This document shows, piece after piece, positions 24,260 through 31,273 of a stretch of DNA of 33,787 nucleotides. The notes under the pieces were generated by a model. That model saw only the letters and a list, made by a program, of their open reading frames with translations. It did no database searches and was not told the DNA's origin. The translations under genes and the position numbers were made by a program. Origin of the DNA: an uncultured Microcaldota archaeon (GTDB lineage Archaea > Micrarchaeota > Micrarchaeia > Anstonellales > Bilamarchaeaceae); contig CAILMU010000219.1 in assembly GCA_903835325.1 (NCBI GenBank), positions 1 through 33,787 of the forward strand, read 5' to 3'. The stretch's first letter is position 1. Every line of letters starts with the position of its first letter.

Positions 24260-25282
24260 ATGCAAAACAAATTATCGTCTCAGGCAGTCCGTGTCGGTGC
24301 TTGCGCAGTCATCGCTTCTTTGGCTTTTTCCTCATGTAAGGCCTCTCCGGAGCGGATGGATACGACTACTAAATCTACAGCCTCAGCTTCTGTCTCAGCT
24401 GCTCCGAAACCATCCATATCTATAGAAACTGCACCATCGGAATCATCCAAAGCAGCTCCAGCAGCAACGATTGCCCCGGAAACCAAAACATCGTCCAAAG
24501 TAATCTCTGAAACAGATGTCCGCAATGATATGAAAATGCCGCGTCTCGTCATAGTCGGCGATGATATCATCGAAAACCAGTCGGACCAGGCCGTTGCCAA
24601 AAGGATCGCAGAACTGCTGCGAAGCGACAGCGCGTGCAGCGGAACGCTCGGCTGCGACGCAATCGGAAAAGCCAGGGGAGGCCAGCTCATCCGCGACGGA
24701 ATATTCAAGGATTTCAAGGTGGCGCTGAATGACCCGGATACCAATACGATCGCGGTCCAGGGCGGCCTCCATGACATGCTTTGGTGGATATCGAAGACCC
24801 CGGCAGAAGGCCAAGAGAAATCGTTCCAGCGTCTGCTTTCTAGGTTCGATGAGATGATATCCCTTGCCAATGAGAAAAACAAGCTCCTCGTGCTCATGAC
24901 GATGACGCCGTGGCGGGGTATCGAAGGATGGACTCCCGAGGCCCAGCAGTTCACAGTCAGATTGAATGATTACCTTCTTTCGAAAAGGCACCGGACAGGT
25001 GTCCTGGTTCTTGATGCCTACAAGCTTCTTGTGATAACAAATCCAGCGTGCGAAGCAGAAGCCGGGATGATGAAAGCAGGCTATCGCGGGAAGGATCAAG
25101 CGCACCCGAATGAGGCAGGCCAGCGTGTCATCGCTGAAGGGATAGTCCAGGCTTTAGGTAAAAACGGGCCGATAACGAGACCCGAGAATGTCGAGGGCAC
25201 GGCTAATCCGATAACCGCCTCCCCTTGCGATCCCAAACCTTCAGACGCAGGAACCAAAGTAGCGGATTCGGGAAAGGACTAG
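24260..25282 (+). CDS. Exported lipoprotein with degenerate SGNH hydrolase-like domain
   Basis: 340 residues. An N-terminal signal (MQNKLSSQAVRVG, then ACAVIASLAFSSC) ends in a lipobox-like FSSC with Cys27, followed by a Ser/Thr/Ala/Pro-rich linker (about 28-85) suited to a cell-surface tether. The C-terminal domain has SGNH/GDSL layout: block I is VIVGDDII where the family has GDS, so the catalytic Ser is Asp; block III is GGLHDM where GxND is usual; block V DQAHPNEAG keeps the Asp-His pair. The protein is thus either inactive or uses a changed mechanism. The frame opens at 24218, but ATG 24260 sits about 25 bases after the TATA element TTATATTCC (24231) and gives a proper signal peptide. 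Lies between the two paralogues. Confidence 0.78.
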   Translation: MQNKLSSQAVRVGACAVIASLAFSSCKASPERMDTTTKSTASASVSAAPKPSISIETAPSESSKAAPAATIAPETKTSSKVISETDVRNDMKMPRLVIVGDDIIENQSDQAVAKRIAELLRSDSACSGTLGCDAIGKARGGQLIRDGIFKDFKVALNDPDTNTIAVQGGLHDMLWWISKTPAEGQEKSFQRLLSRFDEMISLANEKNKLLVLMTMTPWRGIEGWTPEAQQFTVRLNDYLLSKRHRTGVLVLDAYKLLVITNPACEAEAGMMKAGYRGKDQAHPNEAGQRVIAEGIVQALGKNGPITRPENVEGTANPITASPCDPKPSDAGTKVADSGKD

Positions 25283-25390
25283 CTGCCATTCTAAAGACGC
25301 TGTTGCCGCCAATAATTGGCCCCCGGACAGCCTCTCGTCAGGATAAGGTTTATAATTGTATTACCAGAATCACCCATTTAGGTTGACCAT

Positions 25391-25981
25391 ATGTTCGAAC
25401 GCGTAGTTTCCACCAGGGCAGTCTTGGATTCGCCTCTTAATTCGCACAGGAAGAAGATGTTGCTATCCGAGCTGAAATCTCAAGCTTCCCTCATCGATGT
25501 TCTCAATAGAGAGGTTCCCTCTGATCCATCGAGGTTCAAGCAGGTCTATTCCGATTTCGCTCATACGTTGAGACCGAAGGTCCGGCTGGATGATACCCGG
25601 ATGTTGAGATTTGCCGAAGCAGTGGCATTGGCATGGGTCCATAATCCGATTGAAAGCTTCAAGGTAGCAAGGGTTAGCTCCATATACTCGTTTTTCGGTC
25701 CTGAGATGCTGGCGCTACTCCGTTCGATATCTGAATTGTCAGCCAAGGCCAATGGGTTCGATGCATACATAGATAATGAAATAGATCTTGACATACGGAG
25801 ATCCAACCCCCGCTTAAAAAAATGCTTGCGCGGACCTGTCCTTTCACACGTCTTCAAGAATGGAGGGATACCGTTAGATGCGCCTCCAGTGATATTCCAT
25901 GATGAATTCACAAAAAAAGCAGAAGAGAATCTTGAGGAGATAACCCGGCGTTTGATAATCGGATGCAGCCCATGGTTCTGA
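25391..25981 (+). CDS. Hypothetical protein, 196 aa, paralogue B
   Basis: Paralogue of the gene at 23538, sharing the N-terminal, central and C-terminal blocks listed there. The central variable region (residues about 125-165) is Lys/Arg-rich here (RRSNPRLKKCLRGP) rather than Pro-rich. Conserved WVHNP and FFGP motifs may mark a ligand- or partner-binding face. A TATA box (TTTATAATTG at about 25349-25358) lies about 35 bases before the ATG at 25391, and GGTTGACC precedes the start. It is separated from paralogue A by the lipoprotein gene, so the three form an A-lipoprotein-B arrangement on one strand. Function unknown; no membrane segment or signal peptide. Confidence 0.7.
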   Translation: MFERVVSTRAVLDSPLNSHRKKMLLSELKSQASLIDVLNREVPSDPSRFKQVYSDFAHTLRPKVRLDDTRMLRFAEAVALAWVHNPIESFKVARVSSIYSFFGPEMLALLRSISELSAKANGFDAYIDNEIDLDIRRSNPRLKKCLRGPVLSHVFKNGGIPLDAPPVIFHDEFTKKAEENLEEITRRLIIGCSPWF

Positions 25982-26094
25982 TTTTCTCGATTTTTTATGG
26001 ATATCTTCAAGTAGATTCTATTTGTTGAGGTTGTTTTGTGATATGAAATGGAGGAAATAGAAGTTATATAATCGAAATGCACTAGATAATATTT

Positions 26095-26538
26095 ATGCCC
26101 CAGAATGATATTTCCCCCTCCAAATTGATTGATATTCTGAAAAAGGCGAGCGAGATACTTCGCGAACCATTAGAAGATGTTACAGAAAAAATCGCAAGTT
26201 TCGTCGACTCTCGAGGGGGGATGCAAGCTAAGCCGTTTGCCATGTTGGTCGAGCGCAACGCTTCGGCAAAGGTATTAGATTCCAGCGAGAACCCTATCCG
26301 ATATGTTTCAATTAAGATTGAAGATAGGGTTCCATTCACGATTTCAAGACAATCAGCCCGGGTGTTGGACAAAGAGACGAAGCAGATGGTCGATACTTAT
26401 AGATTATTCATATCCAATTCAAATCTCAGCGATCCTCAATGTGGAGGGAAACCAGAATCGTATCAATTCGAACGTCGCGGGTTCCGAAGACAAATCGATA
26501 GAATGGACTATTCAAAATGCAGAAGAAGATTGAATTAG
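26095..26538 (+). CDS. Hypothetical protein, 147 aa
   Basis: Small soluble protein. Residues 1-40 are an amphipathic helical region (LIDILKKASEILREPLEDVT). The rest looks beta-rich with a basic C-terminus ending YSKCRRRLN. No recognised family. TATA box GTTATATAAT at 26063-26072 lies about 25 bases before the ATG, a leaderless gene like its neighbours. Local base composition is more AT-rich than the housekeeping part of the window, fitting an accessory region. The helical start could mediate dimerisation. It is alone; the next gene is 150 bases away. Confidence 0.6.
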   Translation: MPQNDISPSKLIDILKKASEILREPLEDVTEKIASFVDSRGGMQAKPFAMLVERNASAKVLDSSENPIRYVSIKIEDRVPFTISRQSARVLDKETKQMVDTYRLFISNSNLSDPQCGGKPESYQFERRGFRRQIDRMDYSKCRRRLN

Positions 26539-26584
26539 CTACAATATTTCGCTATTATCGACGATAATTCTATCCTTTTCGCCT

Positions 26585-26621
26585 GTTTTAGGGCCGGGGG
26601 TTACGCCACGCTAAACCCTAA
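26585..26621 (+). repeat. Hairpin with GTTTTAGGG motif, copy 1
   Basis: GTTTTAG (26585-26591) pairs with CTAAAC (26611-26616, one-base bulge), and TTAGGG (26588-26593) alternatively with CCCTAA (26616-26621). A similar element (GTTTTAGGGGCGG) is at 27513-27539 with CCTAAAC. Both sit in gaps before exported/membrane genes. Could be terminators of the preceding genes or part of a repeat family. Confidence 0.4.
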
Positions 26622-26687
26622 GATTATATTGTGTGAAAAATTGGGATAAAAAGAAAGTATTAAAAAGATGGACTGGGTAATAGAAAC

Positions 26688-27038
26688 ATGCACTACTCAA
26701 CCCAGATTCAATGCCGAAAAAACACGCAACCAGACAAATCCGACTTGACGTCTAAGAGAATCCTTCCACCTGATGCCTTGCGTGAACAAAAAGTAAATAC
26801 GTTTTCCTCTTACAAATTGATCTCAGTCGCCAGCATAGTATCATATACTGCGATCGCTGCATTGGCATTAAGCTTATCCACGGCGTCAGACGCAAAAATC
26901 TCTTCCGGAGCCTGCGACGGGCAGTTTGCTGGATTAGGTCTGGCGATTGCGACGACGGCAGTCCTCGAGAAGCGGTTGGGCCAATTGAAGGCGAAGCGGG
27001 AATTGCTTTGCGCGATTTCGAACATCCGAATCGATTGA
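26688..27038 (+). CDS. Small membrane protein, 116 aa
   Basis: N-terminal 40 residues hydrophilic and basic, then a hydrophobic segment (about 41-66, SVASIVSYTAIAALALSLS), then a short loop and a second less hydrophobic segment (about 75-92) and a basic tail. One or two membrane passes, probably with the N-terminus inside. A TATA-like TATTAAAAAG (26659-26668) lies about 20-27 bases before the ATG. It is followed 15 bases later by the 109-residue gene, so they are likely one transcript. No recognised family. An alternative reading frame of 26 codons at 26668 overlaps the start but has no support. Confidence 0.55.
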   Translation: MHYSTQIQCRKNTQPDKSDLTSKRILPPDALREQKVNTFSSYKLISVASIVSYTAIAALALSLSTASDAKISSGACDGQFAGLGLAIATTAVLEKRLGQLKAKRELLCAISNIRID

Positions 27039-27053
27039 AGGGATGAAAGTATC

Positions 27054-27383
27054 ATGAAACGCCTTTACAATCCCAATCCCGATACTCGGCCCTATCAACG
27101 AGAATCCCTTATTTGGTTCATCCAAGATGGGGCTTCAACGATGCTCACAAAGGAGTATCCTGGGTATGCGATAGGTTTCAAGGCTGAGAGTGGTTCTCGG
27201 GGAGTTTTCCGGAAAGCAGTAGACGTCTTTTCCAAAAAAACAGGGAATTGGGAAGTGAATGGCGGCTTGGATCCGTCAAAGGCTGAGATCGACCGTTTCA
27301 AACAGGATGTGTATGAATTGGCAAGGGTGGCTACGGACGTCAAGGCGTTTGTTGATGGTCACCCGGAATTGAAAACTGGATGA
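27054..27383 (+). CDS. Hypothetical protein, 109 aa
   Basis: Small soluble protein following the membrane gene by 15 bases and probably cotranscribed. Mixed alpha/beta with Arg/Lys and aromatic residues near the start (RLYNPNPDTRPYQRESLIWF) and a long C-terminal helix (SKAEIDRFKQDVYELARVA). The 16S-complementary signal before the ATG is weak (GGGATGA). No recognised family, signal peptide or membrane segment. The pairing with a membrane protein suggests the two work together, but there is no direct sign of how. Confidence 0.55.
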   Translation: MKRLYNPNPDTRPYQRESLIWFIQDGASTMLTKEYPGYAIGFKAESGSRGVFRKAVDVFSKKTGNWEVNGGLDPSKAEIDRFKQDVYELARVATDVKAFVDGHPELKTG

Positions 27384-27512
27384 TTTCGCTTATAAAAGTA
27401 ATCCGATTCCCGATCCAAATCAATTTACCAATATTCTTTGAATTTCTAAGAGTATCTTAGATGAAAAATATTTCTTCATTTTCTATTGACGTTAAATCTA
27501 TTCTTTCGGGTA

Positions 27513-27539
27513 GTTTTAGGGGCGGAGGCCTACCTAAAC
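27513..27539 (+). repeat. Hairpin with GTTTTAGGG motif, copy 2
   Basis: GTTTTAGG (27513-27520) pairs with CCTAAAC (27533-27539) with a one-base bulge; the loop is GGCGGAGGCCTA. It shares the GTTTTAGGG-C/G-CGG core with copy 1 at 26585. It lies upstream of the second lipoprotein gene's promoter and after the preceding gene. Confidence 0.4.
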
Positions 27540-27620
27540 GGATACGAAATCGTTTTTTGTTTTGTTATTGAAAAAGGTAATCTAGGAATATTTAAATATT
27601 CCATGATACATATTAAAATT

Positions 27621-28127
27621 ATGAAAACGCTTACCACAAGGAATTCAGCTATTTTGAAAGTCGGAGCCCTCGCCATCCCAGCAGCAATGGCTTTTGGATG
27701 CAGAAACGTAGATTTTGATTGTTTCCCTTTTGATCCGATGGGTCCGACAAAATCAGAAAAGGCGACTATGCAGGTAAGGAATGCTGAGGCGAAAAAAATC
27801 CTGGACAGGGCGGTGCACGAGCAGATCTGCAAAGGCGAATCAGGCAAATTGTTCTATTCACCTAATCCATCTCAACGATTGGAGATAATGAATGACAGGG
27901 AAACGACGGCGCAGATATTATACGCCAAGATCCCGACGGGGAATGTACTGGTCAGCGGAGACGTTTGGGTAACTATCACCGGCAATTCAGATGCTTCAGC
28001 TGAACCGACTGGGGTTTCGTTCAAAGTGACTTATGGCAAGCAGGGGTACTTCCTTGGCAGCCCAACTTTGCCAGTTGTAATGGAGAAGAATTATACTGGA
28101 CAGATAGATGCGTGCAAAAAGGAATAA
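27621..28127 (+). CDS. Exported lipoprotein, 168 aa
   Basis: Signal peptide MKTLTTRNSAILKV then GALAIPAAMAFGC with a lipobox-like AFGC (Cys27), a second Cys soon after (DFDCFPFD), and a mature domain of about 140 residues with no recognised family. The C-terminal half looks beta-rich (GNVLVSGDVWVTITGN, GVSFKVTYGKQGYF). The open frame starts at 27486, but the ATG at 27621 is the one after the TATA element (ATATTTAAATATT, about 27588-27600) and gives a proper signal. Similar in size and signal to the lipoprotein at 24260 but unrelated in the mature part. Likely on the cell surface. Confidence 0.68.
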   Translation: MKTLTTRNSAILKVGALAIPAAMAFGCRNVDFDCFPFDPMGPTKSEKATMQVRNAEAKKILDRAVHEQICKGESGKLFYSPNPSQRLEIMNDRETTAQILYAKIPTGNVLVSGDVWVTITGNSDASAEPTGVSFKVTYGKQGYFLGSPTLPVVMEKNYTGQIDACKKE

Positions 28128-28151
28128 TACGTATTACATTAAGGTTTGAAT

Positions 28152-28550
28152 ATGGATAAATATCGCCAGAAAGATCCAAAAGTTATCAAATTCCGCAAAC
28201 CGAAAGCAATTACAGAACCCCAGGTTCTTGATCAAATCCTGCGAAGAGAACAGCTTCAGAGATTTCATCCGAGCAGATATTTTGATGCAACTATTGAAGT
28301 GCCATGTTCACAGCTTACAGAAAAAACGTTATCGAGGATGATTATTACAATCGATAGGCCGATAACTGGATTGAACCTCGCCCGTACAACGATGGTTCAA
28401 TTTGTTCCCAGAACTACAAGCCTGGATAATGGATTGTTAAAAATCCGTGGTGACGTTATTGCGGATGTTGAAATCCCTCGCTTAATCGCAATAAAAATCA
28501 TTCGAGAAAACATTGAAGACGAGTTAACCAATGAAACCTCGTCTAAGTAA
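28152..28550 (+). CDS. Hypothetical protein, 132 aa
   Basis: Soluble, basic N-terminus (MDKYRQKDPKVIKFRKPKAI) followed by a mixed alpha/beta region (SRYFDATIEVPCSQL) and a Leu/Ile-rich helical end. ATG 28152 is preferred over TTG 28146; AAGG lies eight bases before it. The gene follows the lipoprotein by 24 bases and is probably translated from the same transcript. No recognised family or membrane segment. Together they look like an exported-protein/soluble-partner pair, but this is only inference from order. Confidence 0.58.
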   Translation: MDKYRQKDPKVIKFRKPKAITEPQVLDQILRREQLQRFHPSRYFDATIEVPCSQLTEKTLSRMIITIDRPITGLNLARTTMVQFVPRTTSLDNGLLKIRGDVIADVEIPRLIAIKIIRENIEDELTNETSSK

Positions 28551-28704
28551 ACCGATTTTCCATTTCCAAACCTTATCAGTAAACCGTCCGCTCGCGAGTT
28601 TTAGCGTTTTCGGCCCCATGGTTCACAGTCACGATGTTGATTGGGAGAACGTGATGGTGGAATAGGGCTTCCAGCTATGAAACTGGCCAAAAGAATGGAA
28701 TTTG

Positions 28705-29262
28705 CTACTTTTGAGGTGCGTTTGGTTTACCTATTTGAGGTAGTGATATCTTGGGTTTACTAATTTGATATGCTAATAACCCACCGCATAGTGAAAAAAA
28801 TATTTCTACCAAACAAATAACAGCGGAGCCAAAAACATATCCGATTATTACAAGAGCCAGACTAGTATTGGCAGGTGGATTTAATATGGGCTGGCCATTT
28901 AGAAGATGTTCTCCATATGATAACAACAATTCTGCGATCAGCCCCAAAATGCCAAAAACGACAAGGACAGATATTGCATCTGAAATTTTACTAGTAGCAT
29001 TTTTTCTGAAGTAAATCAGCGAACCGACAAAATAGCCTATTATTCCTGGTGAAAAGAAGCTAACAATCCAAATCACAAAACCAATCAAAGTTATGGAGGA
29101 TGCGTCCTGGGCGATGCTAATACATCTTACACCGTATTCATTAATTTGCTGTCCTACGAGAGAGCAAAAACCTACCAGTTGAATTGCGATTCCTAATCCT
29201 TCCGTCAATATTACGAGAATTACCAAACTTAAAAATAGCGTTTTCCAGTCTATTTTAAGCAT
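28705..29262 (-). CDS. Four-helix membrane protein, 185 aa
   Basis: Integral membrane protein with four hydrophobic stretches at about residues 8-33, 55-85, 93-113 and 131-165. The ending AVICLVEIFFSLCGGLLAYQISKPK resembles the NF-V-G-GG-LA ending of the tandem pair at 7542/8171, so it may be a distant relative, though the similarity is weak. A basic/Pro tail follows. ATG 29262 is preceded by GGTGGA at good spacing, and repeat copy A sits just upstream (29274-29299). It lies downstream of sdpI on the same strand, 35 bases away. No catalytic motif. Function unknown. Confidence 0.7.
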   Translation of the reverse strand: MLKIDWKTLFLSLVILVILTEGLGIAIQLVGFCSLVGQQINEYGVRCISIAQDASSITLIGFVIWIVSFFSPGIIGYFVGSLIYFRKNATSKISDAISVLVVFGILGLIAELLLSYGEHLLNGQPILNPPANTSLALVIIGYVFGSAVICLVEIFFSLCGGLLAYQISKPKISLPQIGKPNAPQK

Positions 29263-29273
29263 GATTCCACCAT

Positions 29274-29299
29274 TTTCTCACTCTCTTTTAGTATTTCCT
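29274..29299 (-). repeat. Intergenic repeat copy A
   Basis: 26-base element, read on plus as TTTCTCACTCTCTTTTAGTA then TTTCCT. Copies B (29982), C (31275) and D (31900) share the core CTCTTTT with flanking CTC and TTT. It lies after the sdpI stop and 12 bases before the 185-residue gene start. Confidence 0.6.
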
Positions 29300-29945
29300 A
29301 AACTCTTTTTCCTTTCTCCTCGTCCCGGTAAACAAAATATGAGTAAACGAATAGGAACACCGTTCCAACCAGGATGAACACTATCGCTGGCCAGAAGCCC
29401 ACCCAAGGAATCGCCCCAAGAATCGAGATCAACCCGGCGACCTTGAAAATCACAGCTCCGGCCTTATGCGTCTTGTCCCAGACCACATCGCTGCTCATCG
29501 TCCAAGGTGTTCGGATCCCCATGAACCAGTTCCTCTTCGATTTCTCGAGGAAAAAGCCGAGATAGATGAACAATAACCCGAGAAGTATCGGCATAGTGAT
29601 GCTGAAATCTATCATCGTCCCGAGATTCCACAAGATAGATTGTATCTGGACGAGAAGCAACACTGCAGCTACAACTATGAAGAATCTCTCGTATTGGACC
29701 TTGAAGCCCTCCAGATTCGCCTTAAATGGGTCTATCTTCGGGATTACAAAGCATAGCGCCAATATTAACCCCAGGACGAGAGGCATGATGAAAACGCCGA
29801 GTTCTTTGGACAGATATCCGTTCGGCTTGCCCTGGGCATTCCAATGCGTAACGATTTGACTGGGCAGAATAGCATAGGCGTATGCTCCAATGGCGATGGA
29901 GATTATGAAAAGGACAACCAATGCCATCTGTTCGTTGCTTGCCAT
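29298..29945 (-). CDS. SdpI/YhfL-type membrane protein (SdpI family, DUF1648-like)
   Basis: 215-residue membrane protein. The N-terminal half has the DUF1648 pattern LPSQIVTHWNAQGKPNGY (27-44), and the middle has the SdpI hallmark SKRNWFMGIRTPWTMSSD then VVWDKTHKAG. Hydrophobic helices lie at about 8-27, 53-72, 90-112, 118-135 and 170-205. In Bacillus, SdpI is an immunity protein and signal receptor for a peptide toxin; family members elsewhere are poorly known, and no peptide toxin operon is seen here. ATG 29945 is preferred over TTG 29960 because of a minus-strand TATA element (CGTATATTAAC, about 29965-29975). A truncated copy of its last ~57 codons lies at 31923-32097. It follows the vapBC pair. 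Confidence 0.88.
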   Translation of the reverse strand: MASNEQMALVVLFIISIAIGAYAYAILPSQIVTHWNAQGKPNGYLSKELGVFIMPLVLGLILALCFVIPKIDPFKANLEGFKVQYERFFIVVAAVLLLVQIQSILWNLGTMIDFSITMPILLGLLFIYLGFFLEKSKRNWFMGIRTPWTMSSDVVWDKTHKAGAVIFKVAGLISILGAIPWVGFWPAIVFILVGTVFLFVYSYFVYRDEEKGKRV

Positions 29946-29981
29946 GACGAGAACACTCAACCAGAGTTAATATACGTTGCT

Positions 29982-30007
29982 TTTCTCAATCTCTTTTAGT
30001 ATTTCTA
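29982..30007 (-). repeat. Intergenic repeat copy B
   Basis: Read on plus as TTTCTCAATCTCTTTTAGTA then TTTCTA; differs from copy A at only two or three positions. It lies between vapC and sdpI, just upstream of the sdpI promoter. Confidence 0.6.
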
Positions 30008-30010
30008 ATA

Positions 30011-30409
30011 TCATTCTAGAATCTTTGAATTCTTGTAATGCTTGAAGTGATTATCCTTGCTGATGATCATCGCCATTTTCATCTCGGCGTGTTTCATTAT
30101 CACACAATCGACAAGGGATATCCCCGGCTCAACCTCCTTTAATTCAGCATGAAGGAGCCCAGCTTCTTTGGCGATGTTGGAATCAAGATTTAATATCAAG
30201 GAGTTCTCCTCAAGCGCAGAGATGAAACCGGTCGGGTCCAACTTTGCCCTTTTTAATTTGCTGACGAGTTCGCAAAGGACCACGGTCGGAATCAGGTTTT
30301 CAACATCCTCTTCTTCAAGAAGCTCTTTTACCTGTTTTCCCTGAAGCCCGCCCTGGAAGAACTCCAGGAGCGCCGACGTATCATATACTACCTTATATCC
30401 CCCAGACAT
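30011..30409 (-). CDS. vapC: VapC-like PIN-domain toxin
   Basis: 132-residue PIN-domain ribonuclease. The four acidic active-site residues are in place: Asp10 (KVVYDTSALLEFF), Glu47 (VVLCELVSKL), Asp101 (ISLVDCVIMKHA) and Asp119 (IISKDNHFK). Such proteins cut tRNA or rRNA and are neutralised by a partner antitoxin. The start at 30409 overlaps the end of the antitoxin gene by 17 bases, the usual vapBC arrangement. Complete and apparently functional. Target RNA unknown. Related to other archaeal VapC toxins, which are common in small genomes. Confidence 0.9.
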   Translation of the reverse strand: MSGGYKVVYDTSALLEFFQGGLQGKQVKELLEEEDVENLIPTVVLCELVSKLKRAKLDPTGFISALEENSLILNLDSNIAKEAGLLHAELKEVEPGISLVDCVIMKHAEMKMAMIISKDNHFKHYKNSKILE

Positions 30410-30629
30410 CCAATCGATCCTCCGTGCAGCTCCAATTAACGTGTTTACCCTTCAACGCCCCGAATAATGAATCCAGTTTCTTGACGTCTTTGTTCTTTTT
30501 CTTTTGGATCTGGGCAACGACATCGCTATTCGCTTTGATTCCTAGAGAATTGCAGATGTCTGCCGGCACGAAAAGTGCTATCGAATTCCCGACCTGCTTG
30601 GCCTTAACGACTATCGATACGCTATCCAT
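30393..30629 (-). CDS. vapB: VapB-like AbrB/MazE-type antitoxin
   Basis: 78 residues. Residues about 8-40 form a swapped-hairpin AbrB DNA-binding domain (KAKQVGNSIALFVPADI, then CNSLGIKANSDV). The rest is a charged tail (KKKNKDVKKLDSLFGALK) that would wrap the toxin. ATG 30629 is preferred over TTG 30632 because GGTGGA lies just upstream. It is upstream of and overlaps vapC, and the promoter region carries an inverted repeat likely bound by this protein. Together they form a typical type II toxin-antitoxin operon with autoregulation inferred from the layout. Confidence 0.88.
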   Translation of the reverse strand: MDSVSIVVKAKQVGNSIALFVPADICNSLGIKANSDVVAQIQKKKNKDVKKLDSLFGALKGKHVNWSCTEDRLDVWGI

Positions 30630-30657
30630 CAATCCACCTTTGTTAAATGTATTTAAT

Positions 30658-30686
30658 TATACATGTTATATTAATACCTATGTATA
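30658..30686. promoter_or_regulatory. Putative vapBC operator and promoter
   Basis: Inverted repeat TATACAT (30658-30664) and ATGTATA (30680-30686), separated by 15 AT-rich bases, overlapping the minus-strand TATA region for vapB (about 30650-30662). Symmetry and position fit an operator for the AbrB antitoxin. Not experimentally known. Confidence 0.45.
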
Positions 30687-30940
30687 TATTTTTCCAAAGA
30701 ATGGCAAATAGGCGCGTTCGCCAGCTTTCTCGTGCTCGCGGACATGCCGGCTATCGTCGTGGACCATTCAATCGGGAATTCTGCGGCTTCTTGGACGGAT
30801 CCATCTAGAACGCTCGCCCTGAAAGACCGGACCCAGCCGACTTCGAGATAAGCCGGGCGCATTGCCAGGATATCGGATCCCGGATCGTTTACACAGCAGA
30901 TGATGGCATTTTCTCATTCTCTATTTTCATGGAATCATCG
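30687..30940. other. GC-richer intergenic segment with possible gene remnant
   Basis: About 250 bases, clearly more GC-rich than both flanks, between the vapB promoter and the 110-residue gene. It contains a minus-strand open frame of 63 codons (30671-30862) and a plus-strand frame with a hydrophobic stretch (IGAFASFLVLADMPAIVVDH) that has no start codon. Neither has a Shine-Dalgarno or recognised family. The composition shift suggests a fragment of a gene left by rearrangement, but I could not identify it. Confidence 0.4.
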
Positions 30941-31273
30941 TCATATGAAAGCGGACATTACCATGCAAACAAATACTGTCCATGCGAATAAAAGCATGAA
31001 TCTGGCTATTGGATTCTCGATGAAAGACTCCTTCCTCCATATTGATAATTTCGGGGTGAAAAGCAGGAAAGCCATCAAACAGCTCAGATCTAACACGATC
31101 GTATCTCTGAATGAGTTTCCCCCGAGCAATCCCAACGGCGATAATATCATCAATCCTACAAGAAACGCGAGAATTGTGGCCCGAAAATTCGTCCGAAGAC
31201 CCGATCGAATCGTAAGGGGAAACCACTTTTCCCCTTCATAACAGAACCACCCATTCCGATCTTCTTTGTTCAT
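30941..31273 (-). CDS. Small three-helix membrane protein, 110 aa
   Basis: Hydrophilic N-terminus (MNKEDRNGWFCYEGEKWFPL) followed by three hydrophobic segments at about 31-52, 58-75 and 88-109, ending at the membrane. ATG 31271-31273 overlaps the TGA of the upstream 191-residue gene (ATGA), so the two are translationally coupled. No recognised family. The pair probably forms a membrane complex or a surface protein with its partner. The N-terminal WFCYEGEKWFPL has a single Cys and several Trp and Phe. Confidence 0.65.
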   Translation of the reverse strand: MNKEDRNGWFCYEGEKWFPLTIRSGLRTNFRATILAFLVGLMILSPLGLLGGNSFRDTIVLDLSCLMAFLLFTPKLSIWRKESFIENPIARFMLLFAWTVFVCMVMSAFI

